Assembly (NCBI GenBank): GCA_903827245.1
Contig: CAIKHO010000055.1
Coordinates: 1-55,824 of the forward strand
From: an uncultured Opitutia bacterium
GTDB lineage: Bacteria; Verrucomicrobiota; Verrucomicrobiia; Opitutales; Opitutaceae
Length of the DNA stretch: 55,824 nt
Reading direction: 5' to 3'
Shown here: piece by piece, positions 44,524 through 52,854 of the stretch
Layout of the letters: each line of letters opens with the position of its first letter
How positions within the stretch are numbered: the first letter of the stretch is position 1
Translations under genes and position numbers: made by a program
Notes under the pieces: model-generated
What the model was told of the DNA's origin: nothing
Databases searched by the model: none
The model's input: only the letters and a program-made list of their open reading frames with translations

Positions 44524-45038
44524 GACGGGGGCCAACGCACGCCGGGCTCATTGGCTCAAAATATATAACGCAAGCCAGCCGGCCGTTCTTGCAGAAAAAT
44601 CGGAAAGTTCGGATTTCCGGCTTTCTGCCCTTCCGACCTTCCGGTCTCAGCGCCACCGCGCGAAACCAGGCTTCGATCCCGGATTTTTTAGCCACGGATT
44701 GCGCAGATGGGCACATATGGATCGGATTCCGGCACTCCTGATATTTGGGTTTTTCCGTGTAATCAGTGGCAAAAGATCCGAAGCCGGGAGGGTCTGAATT
44801 CCAGAAAGCCGGAACTCCGGCCTTCCGCCTCACCGCCCCCGACCCTTTCACCTCCATCTTTCTCTTTCGTCAGGGCCCTGCAGGAGAAAGAGGAAAGAGA
44901 AAGATTCCGGGCCCATCCAGCGATGCCAAGCCGGACCTCCGGCTTTCCGGCTATCTGGCCTTCCGCCCCTCCGACTCTCCGTCCTTCTTGATTTTTTTCG
45001 TGCGCCTTCCGCCCATTCGCGGCCTTATCGCCTTCGCC
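44524..45038. repeat. Non-coding gap packed with families D, E and another inverted pair
   Basis: There is no gene in 515 bases. Family D units occur near 44600-44650, 44790-44830 and 44935-44985. A family E hairpin with the loop CGTCAGGGCCCTGCAG lies at 44857-44915. A separate inverted pair, TAGCCACGGATTGCGCAG (44689) and TCCGTGTAATCAGTGGC (44753), is present. The end runs into the holA start. Confidence 0.72.
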
Positions 45039-46196
45039 ATGCCCGAGTCGAAAAAATTCACCTTCATCTGCGGCCAGGACGACTACCTCGTCGGCCGGCT
45101 GGGCAAAGAGCGCTTCGAGGCCCTCGCCACGGAGGTGACCGATGAGTTTTCCCGCGAGATCATCAACGGCTTCGCCGCCAACGTCGGCGAGGTCGAGGCC
45201 GCCGTGAACCGCTTCCGCGAGAGCATCCAGACCGTCTCCATGTTCGGCGGGAAACGCGTGGCCTGGCTCAAGGACGTCAATTTCCTCGCCGACACCGTGA
45301 CCGGCCGCGCCGAGAGCACGCTCAAGCTCGTCGCCGACCTCCAGCAGATCCTCGAGGGCCTGAACCCCGACGAGACCGCCGTGCTGATCACGGCCGCGCC
45401 GGTGGACCGACGCCGGTCGTTCCCCAAGTGGTGCGAGAAAAACGCCGACTTCGCCCTCGCCGGCGGCGATGGCGACGACGCCGGCGAGGCGCTCGCGGGG
45501 GTCATCCTCGCCGAGGCCAGGTCGCTCGGCGCCAGCTTCGGCCCCGGCGCCGCTGAGCTGCTCCTCGCCAAGGTCGGCCCCAACACCCGCCTCCTCGTCG
45601 AGGAAACCCGCAAGCTGGCGGCGTATGCCTCGCCTCTCGTAGGGGCGTCCCTCGCGGGCGCCCGGGCGTCGCCTGACGATGCCCCTGCGCAAACCGCCCG
45701 CATCGAGGAGGCCCACGTGGCCGAGCTCACGCCCAACGTCGCCGAGGGCGATTTCTTCGAGTCGGCCGAGGCGTTCTTCAGCGGTGACCTGAAATGGACG
45801 CTCGCCGCCCTGCACCGGCATTTCTTCGCCGGCGGCGACGCCCGCCCGGTCATCAGCGCGCTGCAAAACCGCAACCGGATCCTGCTGCAGGTCCGCGCGC
45901 TGATCGACGCCGGCGACGCGAAGCTCGGCCCACGCGGGCTCGACGGCCTCCCGCGCGCCGCCGCCGCGCACGCCGCCAAGTTCACCGGCGCGACGGAGAA
46001 GAACTCCTTCAACCTCTTCACCCAGAACCCCTGGTACCTCGGCAAGCTCGCCGGCAGCGCCAAGCTGCCGCCCCTGCGCCGCCTGATCGACAACCAGCAG
46101 GACTTCATCGCCGCCTTCGAGGAAATCATCCGCCGCCCCTCCGAGCAGGAGGAGGTGCTGCGGGAGCTCGCGGTGCGATGCCTGAGCCTCGCGTAG
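45039..46196 (+). CDS. holA: DNA polymerase III subunit delta
   Basis: A 385-residue clamp-loader subunit. The N-terminus KKFTFICGQDDYLVGRLGKE is typical of delta, with MFGGKRVAWLKDVNFL, then PDETAVLITAAPVDRRRSF and a C-terminal helical collar domain (LKWTLAALHRHFFAGGDARP, QNPWYLGKLAG). Residues 201-218 (VGASLAGARASPDDAPAQ) are encoded by a family C palindrome inserted in frame between conserved segments. The start was set at the ATG opening MPESKKF. It is not coupled to the next gene; a repeat lies between. Confidence 0.88.
   Translation: MPESKKFTFICGQDDYLVGRLGKERFEALATEVTDEFSREIINGFAANVGEVEAAVNRFRESIQTVSMFGGKRVAWLKDVNFLADTVTGRAESTLKLVADLQQILEGLNPDETAVLITAAPVDRRRSFPKWCEKNADFALAGGDGDDAGEALAGVILAEARSLGASFGPGAAELLLAKVGPNTRLLVEETRKLAAYASPLVGASLAGARASPDDAPAQTARIEEAHVAELTPNVAEGDFFESAEAFFSGDLKWTLAALHRHFFAGGDARPVISALQNRNRILLQVRALIDAGDAKLGPRGLDGLPRAAAAHAAKFTGATEKNSFNLFTQNPWYLGKLAGSAKLPPLRRLIDNQQDFIAAFEEIIRRPSEQEEVLRELAVRCLSLA
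45639..45688. repeat. Palindromic element, family C copy 4, inside holA
   Basis: GTAGGGGCGTCCCTCGCGG to GACGATGCCCCTGC. It matches the intergenic copies at 13093, 17753, 23236 and 49740 but is read through as 17 codons of holA without a stop, although the family's usual frame begins with the stop triplet TAG. Confidence 0.82.
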
Positions 46197-46201
46197 CGAG
46201 G

Positions 46202-46335
46202 AAGCTCCAAATTCCAACCTCCAGGCTCCAGTGAAACTCCAATCTTCAAAATCCGAAAATAATCTCCGCCGGTTCATTTGGAGCTTTGGTTTTGAAGATT
46301 CATTGGATGTTGGAGCTTGGAATTTGGAGCTTTAA
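46202..46335. repeat. Inverted repeat between holA and purB, family N
   Basis: AGCTCCAAATTCCAACCTCC and CTCCAATCTTCAAAATCC on the left; TTTTGAAGATTCATTGGA and TTGGAATTTGGAGCTTT on the right. The segments are inverse copies around a central 30 nt. Confidence 0.75.
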
Positions 46336-46372
46336 CGCGCACGTCCGCGCGCATATTCACGCCCCCTTGCCC

Positions 46373-47821
46373 GTGAACGAACCGAACCCCGCCGCCGCGC
46401 CGATTCCCAATGTCCTTGCCGAGCGCTACGCCTCGGCCGCCATCAAGGACATCTGGTCGCAGCAGGGGCGCGTCGCCCAGGAACGTGACTTCTGGATCGC
46501 CGTCATGAAGGCCCAGCGCGACCTCGGCGTGCCCATCCCGGCCGACGCCATCAAGGACTACGAGCGCGTCAAGGGCCTGATCAACCTCGAGTCCATCGCC
46601 AAGCGCGAGCGCGTGACGCTCCACGACGTGAAGGCCCGCATCGAGGAATTCTCCGAGCTCGCCAACCGGCAGTTCATCCACCTCGGGCTCACCAGCCGCG
46701 ACCTCACCGAGAACGTCGAGCAGCTCCAGGTCTACCGTTCGCTGAAGGTCGTCCAGTTCAAGGCCACCGCCGCGCTCCTCGCGTTCTCGCGCCAGGCCGA
46801 GACGCACCGCGACCTCATGATCACCGGGCGCACGCACAACGTCCCCGCCCAGCCCACCACCCTCGGCAAGCGCCTCGCCATGTTCGGCCAGGAATTGCTG
46901 GTCGCCTTCGGCCGGCTCGAAAACCTCATCGAGCGCTACCCGGTCCGCGGGCTCAAGGGCGCCGTCGGCACCCAGCTCGACCAACTCACCCTGCTTGCCG
47001 GCCGCGCGGACAAGGTCGCTGAGCTCGAGGGCCGCGTGCTCAAGCACCTCGGCTTCCGCGGCTCGCTCTTTGCCGTCGGGCAGGTCTACCCGCGCAGCCT
47101 CGACTTCGAGGTCGTCACCGCCCTCCACCAGGTCGGAGCCGCCGGCGCAAGCTTCGCCACCACCCTCCGGCTCATGGCCGGCGCCGGCCTGCTCACCGAG
47201 GGCTTCCAGGAGGGCCAGGTCGGCTCCTCCGCCATGCCGCACAAGGTCAACGCCCGGAACTGCGAGCGCATCTGCGGCTTCTCCACCATCATCGGCGGCT
47301 ATGTCACCATGACCGCTTCGCTCGCCGGCCACCAGTGGAACGAGGGCGACGTCTCCTGCTCCGTCGTGCGCCGCGTCGCGCTGCCCGACGCCTTCTTCGC
47401 CATCGACGGCCTGCTCGAGACGCTGCTCACGGTGCTGAAGCAGATGGATGTGTTTCCCGCCGCCATCGCCGCCGAGAACGAGCGCAACCTCCCCTTCCTC
47501 GCTACGACCACCATCCTCATGGAGGCCGTCAAGCGCGGGGCCGGCCGCGAGACGGCGCACGAGGCGATCAAGGAGCACGCCCTCGCCGCCGCCAAGGCCA
47601 TCCGCTCGGGTGGCCGCGACGACGACATCGATCTCCTCGCCCGCCTCGCCGGCGACCGCCGCATCGGCCTCGGCAAAAAGGCGCTGCAGGCCATCCTCGC
47701 CGAAAGCCACCGCTTCGTCGGCTCGGCCCCGCACCAGGTCGACGCCTTCGTCGAGGAGATCAAGCCCCTCGCCCGGAAGCACAAGGGCGCCGCGGAGTAC
47801 AAGCCGGGCCGGCTGCTGTGA
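46373..47821 (+). CDS. purB: Adenylosuccinate lyase
   Basis: A 482-residue enzyme of the fumarase/aspartase superfamily, acting twice in purine synthesis. Signature GSSAMPHKVNARNCERICGF is present, with THNVPAQPTTLGKRLAMF (His and Thr of the active site), LTSRDLTENVEQLQ and the catalytic-loop neighbours. The start was set at a GTG (VNEPNPAAAP) since upstream in-frame sequence is repeat-derived. Length is that of the longer bacterial/eukaryotic-like PurB type. It is probably monocistronic; AT-rich repeats follow. Confidence 0.94.
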   Translation: MNEPNPAAAPIPNVLAERYASAAIKDIWSQQGRVAQERDFWIAVMKAQRDLGVPIPADAIKDYERVKGLINLESIAKRERVTLHDVKARIEEFSELANRQFIHLGLTSRDLTENVEQLQVYRSLKVVQFKATAALLAFSRQAETHRDLMITGRTHNVPAQPTTLGKRLAMFGQELLVAFGRLENLIERYPVRGLKGAVGTQLDQLTLLAGRADKVAELEGRVLKHLGFRGSLFAVGQVYPRSLDFEVVTALHQVGAAGASFATTLRLMAGAGLLTEGFQEGQVGSSAMPHKVNARNCERICGFSTIIGGYVTMTASLAGHQWNEGDVSCSVVRRVALPDAFFAIDGLLETLLTVLKQMDVFPAAIAAENERNLPFLATTTILMEAVKRGAGRETAHEAIKEHALAAAKAIRSGGRDDDIDLLARLAGDRRIGLGKKALQAILAESHRFVGSAPHQVDAFVEEIKPLARKHKGAAEYKPGRLL

Positions 47822-48335
47822 CGCCGCGGTGGCGGCGGGGTAATTTGTAGTTAGGAATTTGGAATTGGTGCCGGAATGGGCCATCGCGGGCGGGCACGTG
47901 TTCCAAATGGCGGAACGGAAAAATACGGGCAGACCCGACGATCCGTGGTTTGAACCAATTACCAATTCCAAATTCCCAATTATCCGCCGCGAACCGCGGC
48001 GCGCGCCCCCAATTCCCCACCGCCTCGCGGTGTCCGCACCAATTCCCAACTACCAACTACAAATTCCCCGCCGCGAACCGCGGTGCCCTTCGACCCGGCA
48101 GACCGACTTATCCGTACGGGCAGGAGAAAGATTAAGATAAAGAGGAACGAGAAAGAGGTCCAATCCACCCGCTGCCACCGCCCGCAACGGTTTCCGGACC
48201 AATTCCAAATTCCCAACTACCAACTCCTCACCGCCCGCGGCGGTGTCCGAAAATTGAGTTTGCATCCCCCCCTCACGCTGCGCTTTCTTGGCCCTTCACG
48301 TTGTTTCCAACCCTTTATCGTTAACTCTCCCTGTC
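47822..48335. repeat. Non-coding gap with family F AT-rich units and a family E copy
   Basis: Units of AATTCCAAATTCCCAA and TACCAACTACAAATTCC type recur near 47843, 47957, 48035 and 48203, often next to CCGCGAACCGCGG or CCGCGGTGG. A family E arm (GAGAAAGATTAAGATAAAG) lies at 48122. I see no gene in these 514 bases. The pfp promoter should lie near the end, but I cannot pick it. Confidence 0.7.
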
Positions 48336-49595
48336 ATGCCTGAAGAACTCGTAGGAAATGTCCTGGTGGGCCAGTCCGGCGGTCCCACCGCCGTCGTCAA
48401 TGCCAGTCTCGCTGGCGTTGTCGCCGAGGCCCTCAATTACGCCTCCATCGAGGAGATTTACGGATCGCTCAACGGCGTGCTCGGCATCCTCAACGAGGAT
48501 TTCATCGATCTCGCCGCCGAGTCCCAGCAGGCCATCCGCGGCCTCCGCCACACCCCCGGCGCCGCCCTCGGCACCTGCCGGTTCAAGCTCAAGAAGCCTT
48601 CCGACCTCGACCGCGTCATCCAAGTGTTCAAGGCGCACAACATCCGCTACTTCTTCTACATCGGCGGCAATGACTCGCAGGACACGGCCGACAAGATCTC
48701 CAAGCACGCCGCAGCCCAGGGCCACGAAATGCGCGTCATCGGCATTCCGAAGACCATCGACAACGACCTGCCGAACACCGACCACTGCCCCGGCTACGGC
48801 AGCGTGATCAAGTACATCGCCACCACCGTGCGCGAGCTCTCCTGCGACAACGCCAGCATGGGCCAGGGCGACCTCGTCCAGATCGTCGAGGTCATGGGCC
48901 GCAGCGCCGGCTGGATCGCCGCCGGCGCCTCCCTCGCCAAGCGCCGCGACCACCCGCACGATCCGCCCCACATCGTCCTCCTGCCCGAGATCGCCTTCAA
49001 CCCCGAGAAGTTCGCCGCCGACGTGAAGCGCGTGCTCACCCGCGAGAAGTTCTGCTGCGTCGTCGTCGGCGAGGGCCTTGTCGATGTCGACGGCAACTAT
49101 GTCACGGCTGACGCCACCACCGACGCCTTCGGCCACGCCCGCCTCGGCGGCGTCGGCGAGTACCTCCGCGAGATCCTCGAGACCCACGCCCCCGGCGTGA
49201 AGACCCGCGTCGCCAGCCTCGGCATCGCCCAGCGCGCCGCCGCCCATTGCTCCTCGAAGACCGACAACGACGAGGCCTTCCTCGCCGGCCAGGCCGCCGT
49301 CAAGGCCGCCATCAACGGCGAGACCGACAAGATGGTCACCCTCGTCCGCGGCGAGACCGAGCACTACACCTGCGAGACCGGCCTCTCCCCCCTCAACGAG
49401 ATCGCCAACGGAGTGAAGAAGCTCCCGCGCGAATGGATCAACGAGGACGGCATCAGCATGAACTTCCAGTTCCTCCGCTACGCCCAGCCCCTCGTCATCG
49501 GCGAGGTCGCGGTCCCCTACGACACCGGCCTGCCCGTCTTCACGACCCTCCAGCGGGACCGCGTCGACAAGCAGCTCGGCGCGCACGAAGGCTGA
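48336..49595 (+). CDS. pfp: Diphosphate-dependent 6-phosphofructokinase
   Basis: A 419-residue phosphofructokinase. The N-terminal loop GQSGGPTAVVNASLAG, the nucleotide/PPi-site motif YIGGNDSQDTADK and the substrate motif GIPKTIDNDLPNTDHCPGYG are clear, with MGRSAGWIAAGASLAKRRD following. The Lys in PKTIDND and the non-Gly residues in GGNDS are features of PPi-using enzymes, whereas ATP enzymes have GGDGS and GTIDND. It would run reversibly in glycolysis. The start was set at MPEELVGNVL. A strong terminator follows the gene. Confidence 0.93.
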   Translation: MPEELVGNVLVGQSGGPTAVVNASLAGVVAEALNYASIEEIYGSLNGVLGILNEDFIDLAAESQQAIRGLRHTPGAALGTCRFKLKKPSDLDRVIQVFKAHNIRYFFYIGGNDSQDTADKISKHAAAQGHEMRVIGIPKTIDNDLPNTDHCPGYGSVIKYIATTVRELSCDNASMGQGDLVQIVEVMGRSAGWIAAGASLAKRRDHPHDPPHIVLLPEIAFNPEKFAADVKRVLTREKFCCVVVGEGLVDVDGNYVTADATTDAFGHARLGGVGEYLREILETHAPGVKTRVASLGIAQRAAAHCSSKTDNDEAFLAGQAAVKAAINGETDKMVTLVRGETEHYTCETGLSPLNEIANGVKKLPREWINEDGISMNFQFLRYAQPLVIGEVAVPYDTGLPVFTTLQRDRVDKQLGAHEG

Positions 49596-49665
49596 GTGCC
49601 GGAGGGCTGAAAGCCCGAAGGCCGGAAGGCCAGAGGGTCGGAAAGCCGGATGGTCAGAGCGAGTC

Positions 49666-49693
49666 AGGCCGGTCATGCGACCGGCCTTTTTTT
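49666..49693 (+). terminator. Intrinsic terminator downstream of pfp
   Basis: An 8-bp perfect stem (GGCCGGTC/GACCGGCC), loop ATGC, followed by seven T. It lies 71 bp after the pfp stop. Confidence 0.88.
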
Positions 49694-49739
49694 CGCCCGG
49701 ATCAATCCTGGTTTCGCATCACGACGCAACGTGCTGAAC

Positions 49740-49793
49740 GTAGGGGCGCACCTTGCGTGCGACCGACCGGGCGGACACAAGGTCCGCCCCTAC
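49740..49793. repeat. Palindromic element, family C copy 5
   Basis: Begins GTAGGGGCGCACCTTGCG and ends CACAAGGTCCGCCCCTAC; the outer 18 nt pair with few mismatches. Confidence 0.83.
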
Positions 49794-49799
49794 TCCAGC

Positions 49800-49868
49800 A
49801 TCTTTATCTTTCCTCTTTATCTTTCTCTTTCGTCAGAGCCTCGGAGAGAAAGAGGAAAGATAAAGATT
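49800..49868. repeat. Pyrimidine/purine hairpin, family E copy 8
   Basis: ATCTTTATCTTTCCTCTTT with CTTTCGTCAG on the left and GAGAGAAAGAGGAAAGATAA ending AAGATT on the right, near-perfect inverse arms. Confidence 0.85.
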
Positions 49869-50105
49869 CCCGCCCTCCGGCCTTCTGACCCTCCGGCCTC
49901 CACCATCTGTCATCCGCCCACCGGCCTTCCGGCCTTCTGGCTCACCGGCCTTCCGCCTTCCGGCTTTCCGGCTTTCCGGCTCACCGGCCCTCCGCTATCC
50001 GGCTTTCTGGCTTTCTGGCTTTCCGCCTTAGGCCGACCTTAGTTGTCAGACGCCAGAGGGTCGGAAAGCCAGATAGCGGGAGCCTCAGCGGAGGCAGAAG
50101 GTCTG
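49869..50105. repeat. Family D 8-nt tandem array
   Basis: A run of degenerate 8-nt units of type YCGGCYTT (CCGGCCTT, CTGGCTCA, CCGGCTTT, CTGGCTTT) over about 150 bases. The same unit appears inverted at 49600-49650 and 50045-50105 (AGGGTCGGAAAGCC). No gene is present here. Confidence 0.8.
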
Positions 50106-50180
50106 ATATTTTGCGATCATCGCGCCCAGCATCCGGCCAATTTCTGCATACGACGACTCAAGCCTCCGAAGATCGTCTGT

Positions 50181-50507
50181 TTTGTCGTGCGGGTGCGGCT
50201 GTTGCGTGGCACCCAAATTACAGGTCCGCAGTTGAGCCATCCGGGCCCCTTGCTTCCTCCACAGATTAACGCGGGAAATTGGTATGCCACGTTTGCATCC
50301 GAGCACGATCCTATCGCGGCCGCCCGCAGCGTTGTCCGCCAGGCGATCGAATATATTGTACGACGGATCGGATGCAGGCCAGCAGAGGCCTACATTCTCT
50401 GCAGCGTCGCGCTCGACTTGAAAATCTGCCAGCTCGTCAACCAACCGGTTGTCACCGTCGGAGGCTACCTGCCGCTTTCAATATTCCTGCAGGGTCACGC
50501 CGCTTGA
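50181..50507 (+). pseudogene. Acetamidase/formamidase, C-terminal remnant
   Basis: About 108 codons read like the end of the acetamidase/formamidase family: VRVRLLRGTQITGPQL, NWYATFASEHDPIAAARS, AIEYIVRRIGCRPAEAYILC and SVALDLKICQLVNQP, then VVTVGGYLPLSIF. The family is about 300-400 residues, and the catalytic N-terminal part is missing; upstream lies a repeat array. It is the edge of a decayed catabolic cluster that continues with TetR, PhyH and a truncated amidohydrolase. Confidence 0.7.
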
Positions 50508-50586
50508 TTGATGCTTGCCACCGGTCTCGTCGCTTGCTTCATTGACGGGCAACGATGTCCACCGTAGTTCGCGCCGTAATTTGCGC

Positions 50587-51228
50587 ATGAAGAAGAAAGC
50601 AGACAGCACCTCAACGCGGGAACGTCTGCTTGCCGCCGCCCTCCATGAGTTTTCCACCCGCGGCCACGCCGGGGCGAGGGTGGCCAACATCGCCCGAAAA
50701 TGCCGGGTGAACAAGCAGCTCCTTTACTACTACTTTAAAAGCAAGGAGGGGTTGTACCGCGCGGTGCTGGCGGACTTGCACAAGCGCAATGAATTGGTTC
50801 TGGTCTCGGCCCCGAGTGAGTTTGAAGCATCGCTTCTCTACTGGCAGGAATTCTATTTGAACGATCCCCACTATATCCGGCTGATGATGTGGGAGGCGCT
50901 GGATTTTTCTGATCGTGAGGTGCCGGGCGAGGCCGACCGTCGAAATATCTACACCCTTTCCAAGGCCAAGCTCGCGAATGAAATTCAGCCGGGAAAGTGG
51001 CCGTTACAATTGTCCCGCGACCAGGCGATGATCACGTGGATCGCGATCGTCGCGTTTCCCGCTGTGTTTCCGCAGATCACCCGGTTGATCACGGGGCGGG
51101 CTCCCGGCGATAAAGTTTTCCGAGAGAAGCGCTCGGCTTTCCTCCGGGAGTTTGCCCGGCTTTTGATCACCGGAGACCTCGCAACCGCCAAATCGGCCCC
51201 GACCGGGCAGGCCCCGGCTGCTTCCTAG
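50587..51228 (+). CDS. TetR-family transcriptional regulator
   Basis: A 213-residue regulator. The N-terminal HTH is STRERLLAAALHEFSTRGHA, then VANIARKCRVNKQLLYYYFK with the family's SKEGLY ending. A helical ligand domain follows, resembling the RutR/CerR-like group (MMWEALDFSDREVP). The start was set at MKKKADSTS, before which is 5' sequence without similarity. Its stop overlaps that of the convergent phyH gene by 4 bp. The neighbours suggest control of an N-containing substrate pathway, by inference. Confidence 0.9.
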   Translation: MKKKADSTSTRERLLAAALHEFSTRGHAGARVANIARKCRVNKQLLYYYFKSKEGLYRAVLADLHKRNELVLVSAPSEFEASLLYWQEFYLNDPHYIRLMMWEALDFSDREVPGEADRRNIYTLSKAKLANEIQPGKWPLQLSRDQAMITWIAIVAFPAVFPQITRLITGRAPGDKVFREKRSAFLREFARLLITGDLATAKSAPTGQAPAAS

Positions 51229-52085
51229 ACTGCCTTGGGCCGGGGAGCGTGGCTCCACCTTGTGGCGGGATCAGTGCCGCGACAGATGATCGACTGTCCC
51301 GCTCGCCAGTCGGATGGGGCGCGCACAGAAGCCGGAATGTAGCGAATCGTTAGTCCGCAGCGGCGGCGCGTGGACATGTTGGGATTGGAGCCGTGCAGGA
51401 GCAGATCGCTGTGAACGGAAAACTGCCCTGGCCGCAGTTCAACATCAACCGGATCCCCGCCGTAATTGAATGGGTTCTCAACAGTCTGGTTCAGGACGCT
51501 TTGTTCCTGCTCCTGACTGCGCCGGAAGGCGATCTGCCCGTGAAGATGCGAACCAGGAATCACCCGCATGCAGCCGTTCTCCACCGAGGCCTGGTCTATG
51601 GCCAGCCAAACGGTCACATTGCGCGATGGGGTCAACGGCCAGAACGACGCGTCCTGATGCCAGGAGACTTGTTTCCTATCGCCCGCCATCTTGCAAAAAT
51701 AGTGGGTGCCCCAGCAGACGAGGTTTGGGCCGAGCAGATCCTCGACGACATTCAGGATCGATGGCAGCAGAACGATGTCATAAAGCTCCGCCACCCGGTT
51801 GTGCAGTCCGTCCATCGAGTAGCTTCCGCGACCGCTCGCAAGTTCGCCGGCTAGCAGGCCGTCAAATAGCGCCCGGTGCTCTTCCATGTTGGCCTCGGAC
51901 ATCGCGGTAAAGGGTTTCAGAAAACCGTCGGCGTTGAACTGCTCGACGTGCCGGCGGCTAAGGGTCCGGGCCTTGGCGGGATCCGCCGGGACAAACTTGA
52001 GGTCGCGTTCGAATCCCGGATAAGCCGTCATCAGATTCGGGTGGGCATCCGGGACATGATAAGTGGCGTGAGTCTGCATTTGCAT
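51225..52085 (-). CDS. Phytanoyl-CoA dioxygenase family protein
   Basis: A 286-residue Fe(II)/2-oxoglutarate dioxygenase. The iron triad is seen in VSWHQDASFWPL (His-x-Asp) and in VHSDLLLHGSNPNMSTRRR (His), with the Arg that binds 2-oxoglutarate in RRCGLTIRY. GCMRVIPGSHLHGQI is also typical. The start was set at MQMQTHATYH. PhyH-family enzymes hydroxylate diverse substrates. It is divergent from the truncated amidohydrolase with about 60 bp between. Confidence 0.9.
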   Translation of the reverse strand: MQMQTHATYHVPDAHPNLMTAYPGFERDLKFVPADPAKARTLSRRHVEQFNADGFLKPFTAMSEANMEEHRALFDGLLAGELASGRGSYSMDGLHNRVAELYDIVLLPSILNVVEDLLGPNLVCWGTHYFCKMAGDRKQVSWHQDASFWPLTPSRNVTVWLAIDQASVENGCMRVIPGSHLHGQIAFRRSQEQEQSVLNQTVENPFNYGGDPVDVELRPGQFSVHSDLLLHGSNPNMSTRRRCGLTIRYIPASVRAPSDWRAGQSIICRGTDPATRWSHAPRPKAV

Positions 52086-52144
52086 CTCAAAAATCAAGTA
52101 ACCGTTTGGTTGACGAATCAAGTAGATATTTCAACAATGCCGCA

Positions 52145-52615
52145 ATGACTGCGCCGACCAAGCCCAAGCCTTCACTTTTGATCCACGGGATCGGCCAGCT
52201 CGTCACCATGGATGCGGCGCGCCGCCGCCTGACCGACGCTTGGGTCAGGATTGTTGACGGCGTGATAGCCGGGATCGGCACGGGTCCGATGCAGCCGCGG
52301 GCGGGTGAGGCCAGCCTTGATGCGCGCGGCGGCATCGCCCTTCCGGGCTTGGTCAACACGCATCACCATATGCAGCAGAATCTGGCCCGCGCTTACCCGC
52401 CCGTTGCGGATCTGCCACTGCTGCCATGGGTGGGAAAGATGAACCTGCTGTGGGAAGAACTGACTCCGGAGGATGTCCAGCTTGCGACCGAGGTTGCGAT
52501 GGCCGAGCTCATGCTTTCGGGCTGCACCACCCCTTCGGTGCTCTGGGCCTCCGTGGTTAAATCAAGTCCGGTGCCCGGACCGGAAAAGGAAGGCGTAACA
52601 GCGGGCTTACATTGA
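52145..52615 (+). pseudogene. Truncated amidohydrolase (8-oxoguanine deaminase/TrzN-like), N-terminal part
   Basis: 156 codons of an amidohydrolase: a small beta domain (LLIHGIGQLVTMDAARRRL), the metal motif PGLVNTHHHMQQNLARA and then ATEVAMAELMLSGCTTPSV. The family continues for another 300 residues with further metal ligands. Here similarity stops after GCTTPSVLWA and a stop codon follows about 20 codons later, near a family D array. With the formamidase remnant it suggests deletion in a gene cluster for deaminating a purine- or triazine-like compound. Confidence 0.72.
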
Positions 52616-52714
52616 TTTTCTGGTAGAGGTCGGTCACAGTCTTCCTCCCTTGTCCCCTTACCACGGCACTGCCGAAACGCCCATTGCGATGATCCAGCTC
52701 GATCTCACTCCAAC

Positions 52715-52848
52715 CGGAGGTCCGGAAGGCCAGAGTGCCAGAGGGCCGGAGGTGCAGAATTTCTGGTCGTCAGGCATTCTGGGTTTCTGGGCTTCTAACA
52801 TCCGGCTTTCCGGCCCTCCGGCCTTCCGACCTTCAGCGCTCCGCGCTG
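52715..52848. repeat. Family D inverted array upstream of tatC
   Basis: GTCCGGAAGGCCAGAGTGCC and AGAGGGCCGGAGGTGCAG on the left, CGGCTTTCCGGCCCTCCGG and CCTTCCGACC on the right, 8-nt spaced. It sits where the amidohydrolase truncation ends and tatC begins. Confidence 0.75.
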
Positions 52849-52854
52849 CCGCCC

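Noticed and set aside
49869-50030. CRISPR array
   Set aside because: The units are 8 nt and contiguous with no unique spacers, so this is a degenerate tandem repeat.
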